Shown here one piece after another: positions 1-7,780 of a stretch of DNA of 7,780 nt; positions within the stretch are counted from its first letter, which is position 1, and every line of letters starts with the position of its first letter. The translations under genes and the position numbers were made by a program. A model generated the notes under the pieces. That model did no database searches. It saw nothing but the letters and a program-made list of their open reading frames with translations, and was not told where the DNA came from. This DNA comes from Sideroxydans sp. (lineage in GTDB: Bacteria > Pseudomonadota > Gammaproteobacteria > Burkholderiales > Gallionellaceae): the NCBI GenBank assembly GCA_030823965.1, contig JAVBYP010000189.1, forward strand, positions 1-7,780, given 5' to 3'.

Positions 1-75
1 GAGATCTGGCATGTGCAGAAGGACTTGAAGGACGACAAGGCGGTTTGGCTGTTGTCTGGAATCCAGCAGGTTTAA
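1..75 (+). CDS. 3' end of a probable Tim44-like domain protein (partial)
   Basis: An open frame enters from the left edge and ends at a TAA at 73-75, giving 24 residues that finish WLLSGIQQV. This ending resembles the C-terminus of bacterial Tim44-like domain proteins (usually a W(L/V)LAGIQQ-type end), which in betaproteobacteria often lie beside the ubiquinone genes ubiJ and ubiB. These are membrane-anchored proteins whose bacterial role is poorly defined. A strong terminator follows 22 bases after the stop, so the transcript of this gene appears to end before ubiB. The reading frame and stop are seen directly. The family is inferred from a very short tail plus the ubiB neighbour, and the start lies outside the window. 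Confidence 0.6.
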   Translation, partial: EIWHVQKDLKDDKAVWLLSGIQQV

Positions 76-97
76 GCTGAAACTCAAGTAAACTACA

Positions 98-126
98 GGG
101 CACAGCGACTTCGCTGTGCCCTTTTT
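98..126 (+). terminator. Intrinsic terminator between the Tim44-like gene and ubiB
   Basis: A perfect 10-bp stem, GGGCACAGCG (98-107) and CGCTGTGCCC (112-121), closes a 4-base ACTT loop and is followed directly by five T residues (122-126) and then ATTT. This is a textbook Rho-independent terminator on the + strand. It ends 17 bases before the ubiB ATG, so it must either end the upstream transcript completely or act as a read-through/attenuation point for ubiB. Confidence 0.92.
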
Positions 127-143
127 ATTTGAGCCTGCTAGCA

Positions 144-1667
144 ATGCGCTTCTTCCGCTTACTCAAGATCATCTTCATCGTCCTGCGCTTCGGCCTAGAT
201 GAGTTCCTATTGGCACACGAGCGCACGAGTTGGATGTTGCGACCACTCAATTGGCTGCTGTTCTTCCGCGATGTGTCGCGCCCCCGTGCGGAGCGTCTGC
301 GTCTGGCACTGGAAGCGCTGGGCCCCATCTTCGTGAAGTTCGGCCAGTTGCTTTCCACCCGCCGCGACCTGATCCCTACCGACATCGCCGATGAGTTGGC
401 GAAGTTGCAAGACCAAGTGCCACCCTTCCCTTCTGCGCAAGCTGTCGCCTTGCTGGAGACGGCTTATGGCAAGCCGCTGAGTGAGGTGTTCACCAGCTTC
501 GACGAGACACCCATCGCCAGTGCATCGGTCGCACAAGTACATTTCGCGGTATTGCCGAATGGGCATGAAGTGGCGGTGAAGATCTTGCGCCCCGGCATCA
601 AACACACTATCGAACATGACATCGCTTTGTTGCAGATCTGCGCAGGGTTGATCGAGCGTTGGTGGTCTGATGGCAAGCGCCTGAAGCCGAAATTGGTGGT
701 CGCCGAGTTCGAGAAATATCTGCACGACGAGTTGGACTTGATGCGCGAAGCGGCGAATGCAAGCCAGTTGCGCCGCAATTTCTCTGACGCGAAATTGTTG
801 CTCGTTCCCGAGGTGCATTGGGATTGGTGTTCCGAGCAGGTGATGGTGATGGAGCGTATGCACGGCATCCCCATCAGCCAGATCAGTACATTGCGCGAGG
901 CGGGGATCAATCTATCCAAGCTGGCGAGTGACGGTGTGGAGATCTTTTACACACAAGTTTTCCGCGATGGTTTCTTCCATGCTGATATGCACCCCGGCAA
1001 TATCTTGGTGGCACGTGATGGGCGTTATGTAGCACTCGATTTCGGCATCATGGGGACGCTCACCGACAACGATAAGAACTACCTCGCGCACAACTTCATC
1101 GCCTTCTTCAACCGCGACTACAAACGTGTAGCCGAGTTACACATCGAGTCGGGTTGGGCACCGGCGGATACGCGCGTGGATGAATTCGAAGCGGCGATAC
1201 GTTCCGTATGCGAACCCATCTTCGACAAGCCTTTGCGTGACGTTTCATTCGGTAAGGTATTGTTGCGATTGTTCCAAACCTCGCGTCGATTCGGCATCGA
1301 GATCCAACCGCAACTGGTGCTGTTGCAGAAGACGCTACTCAACATCGAAGGACTGGGATTGCAGCTCGATCCTGAACTCGATCTATGGAAGACGGCGAAG
1401 CCTTGGCTGGAACGCTGGATGAGCGAGCAGGTGGGTTGGCGCGGCTTCATCAAGACATTGCGCGCAGAAGCTCCTCGTTACGCATCGCTATTACCCCAAC
1501 TCCCTCGCTTGCTGCATCAACGCTTGAAGGATGATGTCGCTGCACAAGCAGCACCACTGTTGCTCGCGATGTTGGCAGAACAAAAAAAGCGCAATGCCTG
1601 GTTATCGGTCATTGCGCTCTTGTTGGCGGCGACGCTAGGTCTTGCCGCTTACGTCCATCTGCTTTAA
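144..1667 (+). CDS. ubiB: UbiB, atypical protein-kinase-like ATPase of ubiquinone biosynthesis
   Basis: UbiB supports the aerobic ubiquinone pathway at the membrane, probably as an ATPase acting on the Ubi enzyme complex or its lipid intermediates rather than as a protein kinase. From ATG 144 the protein has 507 residues and carries the UbiB/ADCK hallmarks in order: the KxGQ motif KFGQ (65-68), the alanine-rich nucleotide loop ASASVAQVH (125-133), lysine AVK (K146), the ExD motif ELD (196-198), the catalytic HADMHPGN (279-286) and DFG (299-301). A hydrophobic stretch at about 485-505 looks like a C-terminal membrane anchor. The better-known E. coli protein (about 546 aa) has two such segments and a longer tail; only one is clear here. 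A TTG at 129 would add five residues but sits in the terminator T-tract with no ribosome site, and MRFFRLLKI matches the usual family start, so ATG 144 is preferred, although its Shine-Dalgarno is also weak (GAG about 10 bases away). The gene converges on parA and their stop codons overlap. Confidence 0.96.
   Translation: MRFFRLLKIIFIVLRFGLDEFLLAHERTSWMLRPLNWLLFFRDVSRPRAERLRLALEALGPIFVKFGQLLSTRRDLIPTDIADELAKLQDQVPPFPSAQAVALLETAYGKPLSEVFTSFDETPIASASVAQVHFAVLPNGHEVAVKILRPGIKHTIEHDIALLQICAGLIERWWSDGKRLKPKLVVAEFEKYLHDELDLMREAANASQLRRNFSDAKLLLVPEVHWDWCSEQVMVMERMHGIPISQISTLREAGINLSKLASDGVEIFYTQVFRDGFFHADMHPGNILVARDGRYVALDFGIMGTLTDNDKNYLAHNFIAFFNRDYKRVAELHIESGWAPADTRVDEFEAAIRSVCEPIFDKPLRDVSFGKVLLRLFQTSRRFGIEIQPQLVLLQKTLLNIEGLGLQLDPELDLWKTAKPWLERWMSEQVGWRGFIKTLRAEAPRYASLLPQLPRLLHQRLKDDVAAQAAPLLLAMLAEQKKRNAWLSVIALLLAATLGLAAYVHLL
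1582..1618 (-). terminator. Intrinsic terminator for the parA transcript, inside the ubiB 3' end
   Basis: AGCGCAATG (1588-1596) and CATTGCGCT (1610-1618) form a perfect 9-bp stem with a 13-base loop. It can be extended by a G-T wobble and an A-T pair to 11 positions. Read on the - strand, the hairpin is followed by a run of seven T (complement of A1582-A1588, the first T being in the stem). There is no T-run on the + side, so it is directional toward the - strand. It begins about 46 bases after the parA stop, as expected for a 3' terminator, yet it lies entirely in ubiB codons for the membrane-anchor region. The loop is longer than usual, which lowers confidence a little. Confidence 0.8.
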
Positions 1668-2428
1668 ATGAATCCGCTATCCATCAATTCCTTCGCCAGC
1701 GCCTTGTAGTCAACTGCTCCAGGGCTATTCGGCGCGTAAGCGAACACATCCAAACCGTGCATCGGGCTCGTTGCCAGTGCGACCGTCTCGCCGATGCGCG
1801 TCTTGCACAATAGGCTGCCGTATCTCTCTCTGAGTTGGTCGTAGATATCGAATGACAATTTGCGGCGCGAGTCAAAACGAGTGACGACGATACGGCGCTC
1901 GAATTTGCGTTGTAGCTTCTTCTCCAGCACGTTCAACGCGCTATCCAGACGATGTACTCCATGTTGGGAAAGATAGTCAGCAGAGACAGGGATGAGAACC
2001 TTGTCGGCGGCCAGTAGCGCATTCAGTGTCAGCACACCCAGCATCGGGCAGCAGTCGATCAGGATGGGGGCTCCTGTGAGCGATAACTCTTCGCTCAAGC
2101 CCTGCTTCAACATCTTCGCCGCTTGTGGGTCGCTCCCGTATAGGGCATCTATCTTTGAAAGTTCGAGCGTGGCGGGAATGAGCTGCCAGCCTGCGGGTGT
2201 CTCATAGATCAACTTGGCTAGCGGCGTATGTTCTTTGAAGAACGACACGATGCTCTTGGCTTGCGAGGTGCCGTGCTTGAGACCCGACGCAAGACTCAGG
2301 TGTCCCTGCGGATCCATGTCGATGGCGATCGGACTACGTTGCGCCAAAGACAATGCCGCTGTCAGATTCAGACAGGTCGTGGTCTTTCCTACGCCACCTT
2401 TTTGATTGAATACGGCGATGACCGCCAT
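1664..2428 (-). CDS. Orphan ParA/MinD-family ATPase
   Basis: This is a 254-residue deviant-Walker ATPase of the ParA family. Such proteins dimerise on ATP binding, coat the nucleoid and move plasmids, chromosomes or protein clusters. The deviant Walker A motif KGGVGKTT is at residues 10-17 with the signature lysine K10. The DPQG motif is at 39-42 and the Walker B ILID at 122-125, followed by CCP where many ParAs have a proline pair. There is no N-terminal DNA-binding extension, so it is the small (type Ib/Soj-like) form. The start at 2428 is chosen over an ATG at 2446 because GGAGA (2438-2442) lies 9 bases upstream and [15 protein letters not shown] is the usual family start. No ParB gene or canonical parS site is in the window, so the cargo cannot be told; chromosome segregation, positioning of a protein complex, or another ParA/MinD-type role all remain possible. 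It follows glmS by 148 bases on the same strand and may share its transcript. Confidence 0.9.
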   Translation of the reverse strand: MAVIAVFNQKGGVGKTTTCLNLTAALSLAQRSPIAIDMDPQGHLSLASGLKHGTSQAKSIVSFFKEHTPLAKLIYETPAGWQLIPATLELSKIDALYGSDPQAAKMLKQGLSEELSLTGAPILIDCCPMLGVLTLNALLAADKVLIPVSADYLSQHGVHRLDSALNVLEKKLQRKFERRIVVTRFDSRRKLSFDIYDQLRERYGSLLCKTRIGETVALATSPMHGLDVFAYAPNSPGAVDYKALAKELMDSGFI

Positions 2429-2437
2429 GTTGATACG

Positions 2438-2442
2438 TCTCC
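2438..2442 (-). promoter_or_regulatory. Ribosome binding site of the ParA gene (decides the start)
   Basis: GGAGA on the - strand lies 9 bases before the ATG at 2426-2428. It overlaps the reading frame from the more distant ATG at 2446, which has no comparable site, and so supports the shorter protein. Confidence 0.75.
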
Positions 2443-2494
2443 ACATAAGTGGGACGGGTGTGTGCTAGCTGTAAATCGTTGCTCTGACTTATCA

Positions 2495-2546
2495 GTGGCT
2501 TGTGGTTTCGGCCACCCCTTCGGGGTTTAACTTGCCATGCAAGTTA
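2495..2546 (-). repeat. Cluster of short inverted repeats in the glmS-parA gap
   Basis: Three or more short hairpins occur in a row. TAACTTGC (2528-2535) and GCAAGTTA (2539-2546) form an 8-bp stem around CAT. ACCCC (2514-2518) and GGGGT (2522-2526) form a 5-bp stem around TTC. CCAC (2512-2515) can pair with GTGG (2502-2505), or GCCAC (2511-2515) with GTGGC (2495-2499). The last two options exclude each other and compete with the ACCCC hairpin. None is followed by a T-run on the - strand. The cluster could be an operator, a structured 5' leader of parA or processing sites. No known riboswitch consensus was recognised. Confidence 0.55.
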
Positions 2547-2556
2547 GCCTACACCG

Positions 2557-2616
2557 CAAACCGCGCGCTAAATCTGTCACTCTACGGTGACAGATTTAGC
2601 CAGATTGCGCGGTTTG
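2557..2616 (-). repeat. Large two-part inverted repeat spanning the glmS stop codon
   Basis: An inner perfect 13-bp stem, CTAAATCTGTCAC (2568-2580) with GTGACAGATTTAG (2587-2599), closes a 6-base loop. An outer perfect 10-bp stem, CAAACCGCGC (2557-2566) with GCGCGGTTTG (2607-2616), encloses it, with 1 and 7 unpaired bases between the two parts. One arm is the last codons of glmS (the conserved [12 protein letters not shown] end) and the other contains the stop and the 3' untranslated sequence. Neither strand has a T-run after it, so it is not a standard intrinsic terminator. A role in protecting or processing the 3' end of glmS mRNA is an inference. Confidence 0.85.
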
Positions 2617-4400
2617 TCCACATCCGTTCCCTTTTCCAGTGCTACGTAATATGCCAGCAGCTGTAAAGGGATGGTGTGCAGAATAGGACTTAAAAAGCCT
2701 GCGTGTTCGGGCATTTGCAGGATATGGACGCCGTCGGACTCTTTGATGTGGGTCTGGGCATCGGCAAACACGAACAACTCGCCACCGCGTGCTTTGACTT
2801 CTTGCAGGTTCGATTTCAATTTTTCCAACAAAATGTCGTTCGGTGCGACCGACACTACGGGCATATCGGCATCGACCAAGGCCAGCGGGCCATGTTTCAG
2901 CTCACCCGCCGGATAAGCTTCGGCGTGGATGTAGGAGATCTCTTTGAGTTTCAATGCTCCTTCGGCCGCGATAGGGAAATGCATACCACGACCCAGGAAC
3001 AGTGCATGGTGTTTGTTGGCAAAGTGCTTAGACATCTCGGCGATCTTCGGCTCTAACGCCAACACCTTCAGCACTGCTGCAGGTAGGTGACGCAACTCGT
3101 GCAGGAACTGCTGCTCGCGGTCTACATCTAGGCGACCACGTAGTTTCGCCATGACCAAGGTGAGTAAGAACAAAGCAGCTAGTTGGGTCGTAAAGGCTTT
3201 GGTCGATGCCACACCGATCTCAGGACCTGCACGGGTCAGCAGACGCAGTTTGGACTGACGGATAATGGCGCTCTCTGGCACGTTGCAGATGGCCAAAGTA
3301 AATGCATGGCCGGTCGTCTTGGCGTGGATGAGTGCAGCCAAGGTATCGGCCGTCTCACCCGATTGCGAGATGGTGACGACCAGTGTTTTTGGATTGGGCA
3401 CGCTGACGCGGTAGCGATATTCACTAGCGATCTCGACGTTGCACGGGATACCCGCGATCTCTTCCAACCAGTATTTTGCGACCTGACCTGAGTGGTTACT
3501 GGTGCCACAGGCAAGGATGAGGATGTTCTCGACTTGCGGGAAGATTGTGTTGGCTTCCGCGCCAAAGATCCCGGGTACCAAAGATTGGCTGTTGCACACC
3601 GATTCCAAGGTGTCAGCCAGCGCTTGAGGTTGTTCGTGAATCTCTTTCTGCATGTAATGTTGGTACTCACCCAGCTCGACGCTGTCATTGTCCAACTCGC
3701 TCACGTGTACCTCACGTTGCACCAGATTTCCTTGCTGATCGAAGATGCGGTAGTTCTCTATGTTCACCTCGACCACGTCGCCTTCTTCCAGATACACCAC
3801 GTTCTTGGTGACTTGCAGAAGCGCGGACATATCTGATGCGACGAAGTGCTCACCAACTCCAACACCCAACAACAGCGGGCTTCCTTTACGTGCTGCGATG
3901 AGCTGATGTGGATTGTCGGCGGCCACCACGCCGATGGCGTAGGCACCCACCAACTGTGACAGCGCCATCTGCGTCGCGATCAACAGACTGCCTTGCGCGT
4001 AGTGACTATGTATCAGGTGAGCAATCACTTCAGTGTCGGTATCTGAGGTGAACACATAACCCTGAGCAGTCAACTCGATTCGTAGTTCTTCGTAGTTCTC
4101 GATGATGCCGTTGTGTACGACCGCGATGAGGTCGCGGCTCATATGTGGGTGAGCATTGCGCTCACTTGGTACGCCGTGGGTCGCCCAGCGCGTGTGCGCG
4201 ATCCCTAATTCACCATAGGTGTTTGCGCTCTTATGTCCCAACTCGGCGACACGCCCTGCACTGCGTACACGTTCCAGTTTCGCGTCATGCACCACGACCA
4301 GACCGGCCGAGTCGTAACCACGATATTCCAAGCGCAACAATCCATTCACCAGAATGGATACGACATTGCGTTTAGCGACAGCGCCGACGATACCGCACAT
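2577..4400 (-). CDS. glmS: GlmS, glutamine-fructose-6-phosphate aminotransferase (isomerizing)
   Basis: GlmS uses glutamine to convert fructose-6-phosphate to glucosamine-6-phosphate, the entry step to UDP-GlcNAc in the cytoplasm. The 607-residue length matches the family (E. coli 609). The N-terminal class II glutaminase domain begins MCGIVGAV with nucleophile Cys2, followed by YRGYDSAG (26-33), RWATHG (71-76) and HNGIIENY (96-103). Two SIS sugar-isomerase domains follow, with ACGTSNHSG (297-305), TISQSGET (343-350), GVASTKAFT (396-404), EGALKLKE (480-487) and KHGP (502-505), and then the conserved end NLAKSVTVE with the active-site lysine K602. Its ATG lies one base after the glmU stop (TAA-T-ATG), and the weak GAAG ribosome site falls inside the end of glmU, so translation is probably coupled. 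No glmS ribozyme precedes it, nor is there room for one. Its last codons form half of a long hairpin. Confidence 0.98.
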   Translation of the reverse strand: MCGIVGAVAKRNVVSILVNGLLRLEYRGYDSAGLVVVHDAKLERVRSAGRVAELGHKSANTYGELGIAHTRWATHGVPSERNAHPHMSRDLIAVVHNGIIENYEELRIELTAQGYVFTSDTDTEVIAHLIHSHYAQGSLLIATQMALSQLVGAYAIGVVAADNPHQLIAARKGSPLLLGVGVGEHFVASDMSALLQVTKNVVYLEEGDVVEVNIENYRIFDQQGNLVQREVHVSELDNDSVELGEYQHYMQKEIHEQPQALADTLESVCNSQSLVPGIFGAEANTIFPQVENILILACGTSNHSGQVAKYWLEEIAGIPCNVEIASEYRYRVSVPNPKTLVVTISQSGETADTLAALIHAKTTGHAFTLAICNVPESAIIRQSKLRLLTRAGPEIGVASTKAFTTQLAALFLLTLVMAKLRGRLDVDREQQFLHELRHLPAAVLKVLALEPKIAEMSKHFANKHHALFLGRGMHFPIAAEGALKLKEISYIHAEAYPAGELKHGPLALVDADMPVVSVAPNDILLEKLKSNLQEVKARGGELFVFADAQTHIKESDGVHILQMPEHAGFLSPILHTIPLQLLAYYVALEKGTDVDKPRNLAKSVTVE

Positions 4401-4401
4401 A

Positions 4402-5766
4402 TTATTTCTTCACTTTCTGCGGGCGCTTCCACCCGTTGATGGTTATCTGTTTGCTACGCGACAAAGTCAGTTCGTTCTCGGGTGCGTCTTTGGTGATGGT
4501 CGATCCTGCGCCGATGGTCGCACCCTTGCCTACACGGACGGGAGCGACCAGCTGCGTATCGGATCCGATGAACGCATCGTCTTCGATGATGGTGCGGAAT
4601 TTGTTCGCGCCATCATAGTTGCACGTTATCGTCCCTGCGCCAATGTTGACACGGCTACCTACCGTGCTGTCTCCGATGTAGCTCAGATGGTTGGCTTTGC
4701 TTCCTTTGCCGATCTCGCTATTTTTGATCTCGACGAAGTTGCCCACATGAGCATCCTCTGCCAATTTTGTTCCTGGACGCAGGCGAGCATAGGGGCCGAT
4801 GTGACAGTTAGCCCCTACTTCGCTGCTATCGATGTGGCTGTAGGCCGCAATCTGCGTACCTTGTTCGATGCTGGCATTACGGATGATGCTGTATGCCCCC
4901 ACTCGCACACGATCTCCCAGTGTCACCTGACCTTCGAAGATGCAGCCAACGTCGATCTCGACATCACGGCCACAGCTCAGATTCCCCCGCACGTCCAAGC
5001 GCGCTGGGTCCGCCAAGGTGACACCTTGTTCCATTAATTTGACCGCTACTGTTTGTTGCCACACACGTTCCAAGGTAGCCAGTTGCGATTTGTTATTGAT
5101 GCCTTCGACTTCCCATCGGTGGGTGGGTTGTGTAGCACTCACTGGGATGCCATCCGCAACAGCCATCGCTACGATGTCGGTTAGGTAGTACTCACCTTGA
5201 GCATTGTTGTTGCCCAACTTGCTCAACCACTCGCGCAGCTTCTTGGTTGGTGCGAGCAGGATGCCCGTGTTCACTTCGGTGATCTTGCGTTGCTCGTTGT
5301 TCGCGTCTTTTTCTTCTACGATGCACTGAATCGCACCTTGTGCATTGCGCACGATACGGCCATAACCTGTCGGGTTATCTAGATTCACCGTGAGCAATAC
5401 CAAGCCTTCACCCGCCTGTTGCATCTGCTGCAAAGTTTGCGCTTGGGTCAGCGGTACATCACCGTACAACACCAGCGTGCGGCTATCGTCAGTGAGGTGT
5501 GGCATGGCTTGTTGTACCGCATGTCCGGTACCGAGTTGCGGTTCTTGAATGACGAACTTCGCGCTAAAACTAGACATCGCTTGTGGCACTACATCACCGC
5601 CATGTCCATACACTACGCAGACTTGTTTTGCCTTCAGTTCGACCGCTCTATCCAACACATGCTGCACCAACGGTTTCCCCGCGAGTGCATGCAACACTTT
5701 AGGCTTGTCGGAGTACATGCGTGTGCCTTTGCCGGCAGCGAGGATGACGATGTTCAAGGCGTTCAT
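4402..5766 (-). CDS. glmU: GlmU, bifunctional GlcN-1-P acetyltransferase / GlcNAc-1-P uridylyltransferase
   Basis: GlmU makes UDP-GlcNAc in two steps: acetyl transfer from acetyl-CoA to glucosamine-1-phosphate, then uridylyl transfer from UTP. From ATG 5766 the protein has 454 residues (E. coli 456). The N-terminal pyrophosphorylase domain shows LAAGKGTRM (9-17), K23, YGDVP with metal ligand D103, GYGRIVR (134-140), EVNTG (164-168) and GINN (222-225). The C-terminal part is a left-handed beta-helix of hexapeptide repeats (about 250-430), with [10 protein letters not shown] holding the probable catalytic base H360, then [13 protein letters not shown] (374-386). The frame is open for 42 more codons upstream, but those would run through the atpC terminator, and [14 protein letters not shown] is the expected start. 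No clear Shine-Dalgarno is seen. glmS follows after one base. Confidence 0.97.
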   Translation of the reverse strand: MNALNIVILAAGKGTRMYSDKPKVLHALAGKPLVQHVLDRAVELKAKQVCVVYGHGGDVVPQAMSSFSAKFVIQEPQLGTGHAVQQAMPHLTDDSRTLVLYGDVPLTQAQTLQQMQQAGEGLVLLTVNLDNPTGYGRIVRNAQGAIQCIVEEKDANNEQRKITEVNTGILLAPTKKLREWLSKLGNNNAQGEYYLTDIVAMAVADGIPVSATQPTHRWEVEGINNKSQLATLERVWQQTVAVKLMEQGVTLADPARLDVRGNLSCGRDVEIDVGCIFEGQVTLGDRVRVGAYSIIRNASIEQGTQIAAYSHIDSSEVGANCHIGPYARLRPGTKLAEDAHVGNFVEIKNSEIGKGSKANHLSYIGDSTVGSRVNIGAGTITCNYDGANKFRTIIEDDAFIGSDTQLVAPVRVGKGATIGAGSTITKDAPENELTLSRSKQITINGWKRPQKVKK

Positions 5767-5791
5767 ATCAGTGGCTTTTTGAGGATGGCGA

Positions 5792-5797
5792 AGTATA
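5792..5797 (-). promoter_or_regulatory. Candidate -10 box of a glmU promoter
   Basis: On the - strand TATACT matches the sigma-70 -10 consensus at five of six positions. It lies between the atp terminator and the glmU ATG, which would give a leader of about 20 bases. The -35 region at 17 bases spacing would be CTGCTT, inside the terminator stem, and matches poorly (two of six). Some promoter is needed here if the terminator is efficient, but this exact site is only a candidate. Confidence 0.35.
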
Positions 5798-5811
5798 TCG
5801 TCCAGACAACA

Positions 5812-5835
5812 AAAAAGCAGCCGAAGCTGCTTTTT
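5812..5835 (-). terminator. Intrinsic terminator at the end of the atp operon
   Basis: AAAAAGCAGC (5812-5821) and GCTGCTTTTT (5826-5835) pair perfectly over 10 bp. On the - strand the loop is TTCG closed by C-G, an unusually stable tetraloop, and the stem runs into six T residues. With one bulged A the stem can extend to CAAC/GTTG (5807-5839). A/T tracts on both sides also give it T residues on the + strand, so it could work both ways, but no + strand gene ends here. It sits 22 bases after the atpC stop. Confidence 0.93.
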
Positions 5836-5857
5836 GTTGATTGCTTTGATGCCTTGC

Positions 5858-6283
5858 TTAGTGCGTATTCTTGCGCATCTGCGAGATGGCACGCAGTTGA
5901 GCCAGTGCTTCGGCCAGTTCTGCCTGAGCAGCCGCGTAATCGATGTCAGAACTACGGTTCTTCATCGCTTCTTCAGCCGCTTGCTTCGCTTCCAGTGCAC
6001 GCGCCTCGTCCAAGTCGGCACCACGGATGGCGGTATCTGCCAGCACAGTGATGACGTTAGGCTGAATCTCCAGCATGCCGCCAGAGACGTAGACCAACTC
6101 TTCTTGCTCTTGATCTGGGCGCTTGATGCGAACCGCACCTGGTTTGATACGCGTCATCAACGCAGTGTGGCGAGGATAGATCCCCAACTCGCCCATTTCG
6201 CCTGGTACTACGACGAACTCGGCCAAGCCGGAGAAGATCTGCTCTTCTGCGCTCACCACGTCTACATGTACGGTCATTGCCAT
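5858..6283 (-). CDS. atpC: AtpC, F1Fo ATP synthase epsilon subunit
   Basis: Epsilon belongs to the central stalk of F1 on the cytoplasmic face of the membrane. It couples rotation to catalysis and can inhibit ATP hydrolysis through its C-terminal helices. The 141-residue protein has the N-terminal beta-sandwich (about 1-88) with [38 protein letters not shown] (27-49) and [10 protein letters not shown], then an alanine/glutamate-rich helical hairpin (about 90-138). The ATG at 6283 is chosen because GGGAG lies 5 bases upstream; an ATG two codons further in is less well placed. It follows atpD by 15 bases and is the last gene of the operon, ended by the hairpin downstream. Confidence 0.97.
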   Translation of the reverse strand: MAMTVHVDVVSAEEQIFSGLAEFVVVPGEMGELGIYPRHTALMTRIKPGAVRIKRPDQEQEELVYVSGGMLEIQPNVITVLADTAIRGADLDEARALEAKQAAEEAMKNRSSDIDYAAAQAELAEALAQLRAISQMRKNTH

Positions 6284-6288
6284 GGTTG

Positions 6289-6293
6289 CTCCC
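6289..6293 (-). promoter_or_regulatory. Ribosome binding site of atpC
   Basis: GGGAG on the - strand lies 5 bases before the atpC ATG, in the 15-base gap after the tandem atpD stops (TAATAA, 6296-6301). It favours the first of the two nearby ATG codons. Confidence 0.75.
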
Positions 6294-6298
6294 GATTA

Positions 6299-7780
<1,482 letters not shown>

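Noticed and set aside
207..863. 218-codon - strand open frame opposite ubiB
   Set aside because: His/Gln-rich antisense translation of the UbiB catalytic core, not a gene.
2461..2475. Possible promoter for parA (TTTACA as a -35, reading on the - strand)
   Set aside because: No acceptable -10 box occurs 16-18 bases downstream; the hexamers there do not resemble TATAAT.
2429..2576. Known riboswitch or glmS ribozyme in the glmS-parA gap
   Set aside because: I compared by eye with cyclic-di-GMP, cobalamin, TPP and fluoride consensus features and found no match; the gap also lies after glmS, not before it.
3695..3715. CACGTG core as a parS centromere site
   Set aside because: The bases around it do not match the TGTTTCACGTGAAACA consensus and it lies within glmS codons.
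4354..5037. 227-codon + strand open frame opposite glmU
   Set aside because: It lies over the GlmS start and the GlmU C-terminal half on the other strand; its product shows no recognisable domain, and the glmU frame is fully explained by a known family.
5767..5892. 42-codon N-terminal extension of GlmU
   Set aside because: It would be encoded by the atp terminator and the end of atpC, and GlmU proteins normally begin just before the LAAGKGTRM motif.

Overview
This window looks like ordinary chromosomal DNA from a betaproteobacterium, most plausibly in or near the Nitrosomonadales/Gallionellales. I infer this from the gene order (atpD-atpC-glmU-glmS on one strand, a Tim44-like gene end followed by ubiB on the other) and from the protein sequences (for example AtpC starting MAMTVHVD and the betaproteobacterial style of AtpD). 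No database search was possible. Base composition is moderate, by eye a little above 50% G+C in genes, with one clearly AT-rich stretch before atpD.

Layout. On the + strand, bases 1-75 are the last codons of a probable Tim44-like domain protein. A strong intrinsic terminator (98-126) follows, then ubiB (144-1667), an atypical kinase/ATPase needed for ubiquinone synthesis. Everything else is on the - strand. Read in transcription order from the right edge it is: an AT-rich leader (7721-7780), atpD (F1 beta), atpC (F1 epsilon), an intrinsic terminator (5812-5835), glmU, glmS and a ParA-like ATPase. The ParA gene converges on ubiB so tightly that the two stop codons overlap. Its apparent terminator (1582-1618) lies inside the 3' coding end of ubiB.

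How the genes fit together. atpD and atpC are the last two genes of a standard F1Fo ATP synthase operon. GlmS makes glucosamine-6-phosphate from fructose-6-phosphate and glutamine. GlmU acetylates and uridylylates glucosamine-1-phosphate to UDP-GlcNAc for peptidoglycan and lipopolysaccharide; the intervening mutase GlmM is not here. UbiB supports the quinone pool that feeds the respiratory chain. The ParA-like protein has no ParB or parS beside it, and its cargo is unknown.

I found no mobile element, CRISPR array, RNA gene or clearly new system. The parts most worth a second look are non-coding: a two-part, 23-bp-stem inverted repeat spanning the glmS stop codon, a run of further hairpins leading into the orphan parA gene, and the parA terminator buried in ubiB.
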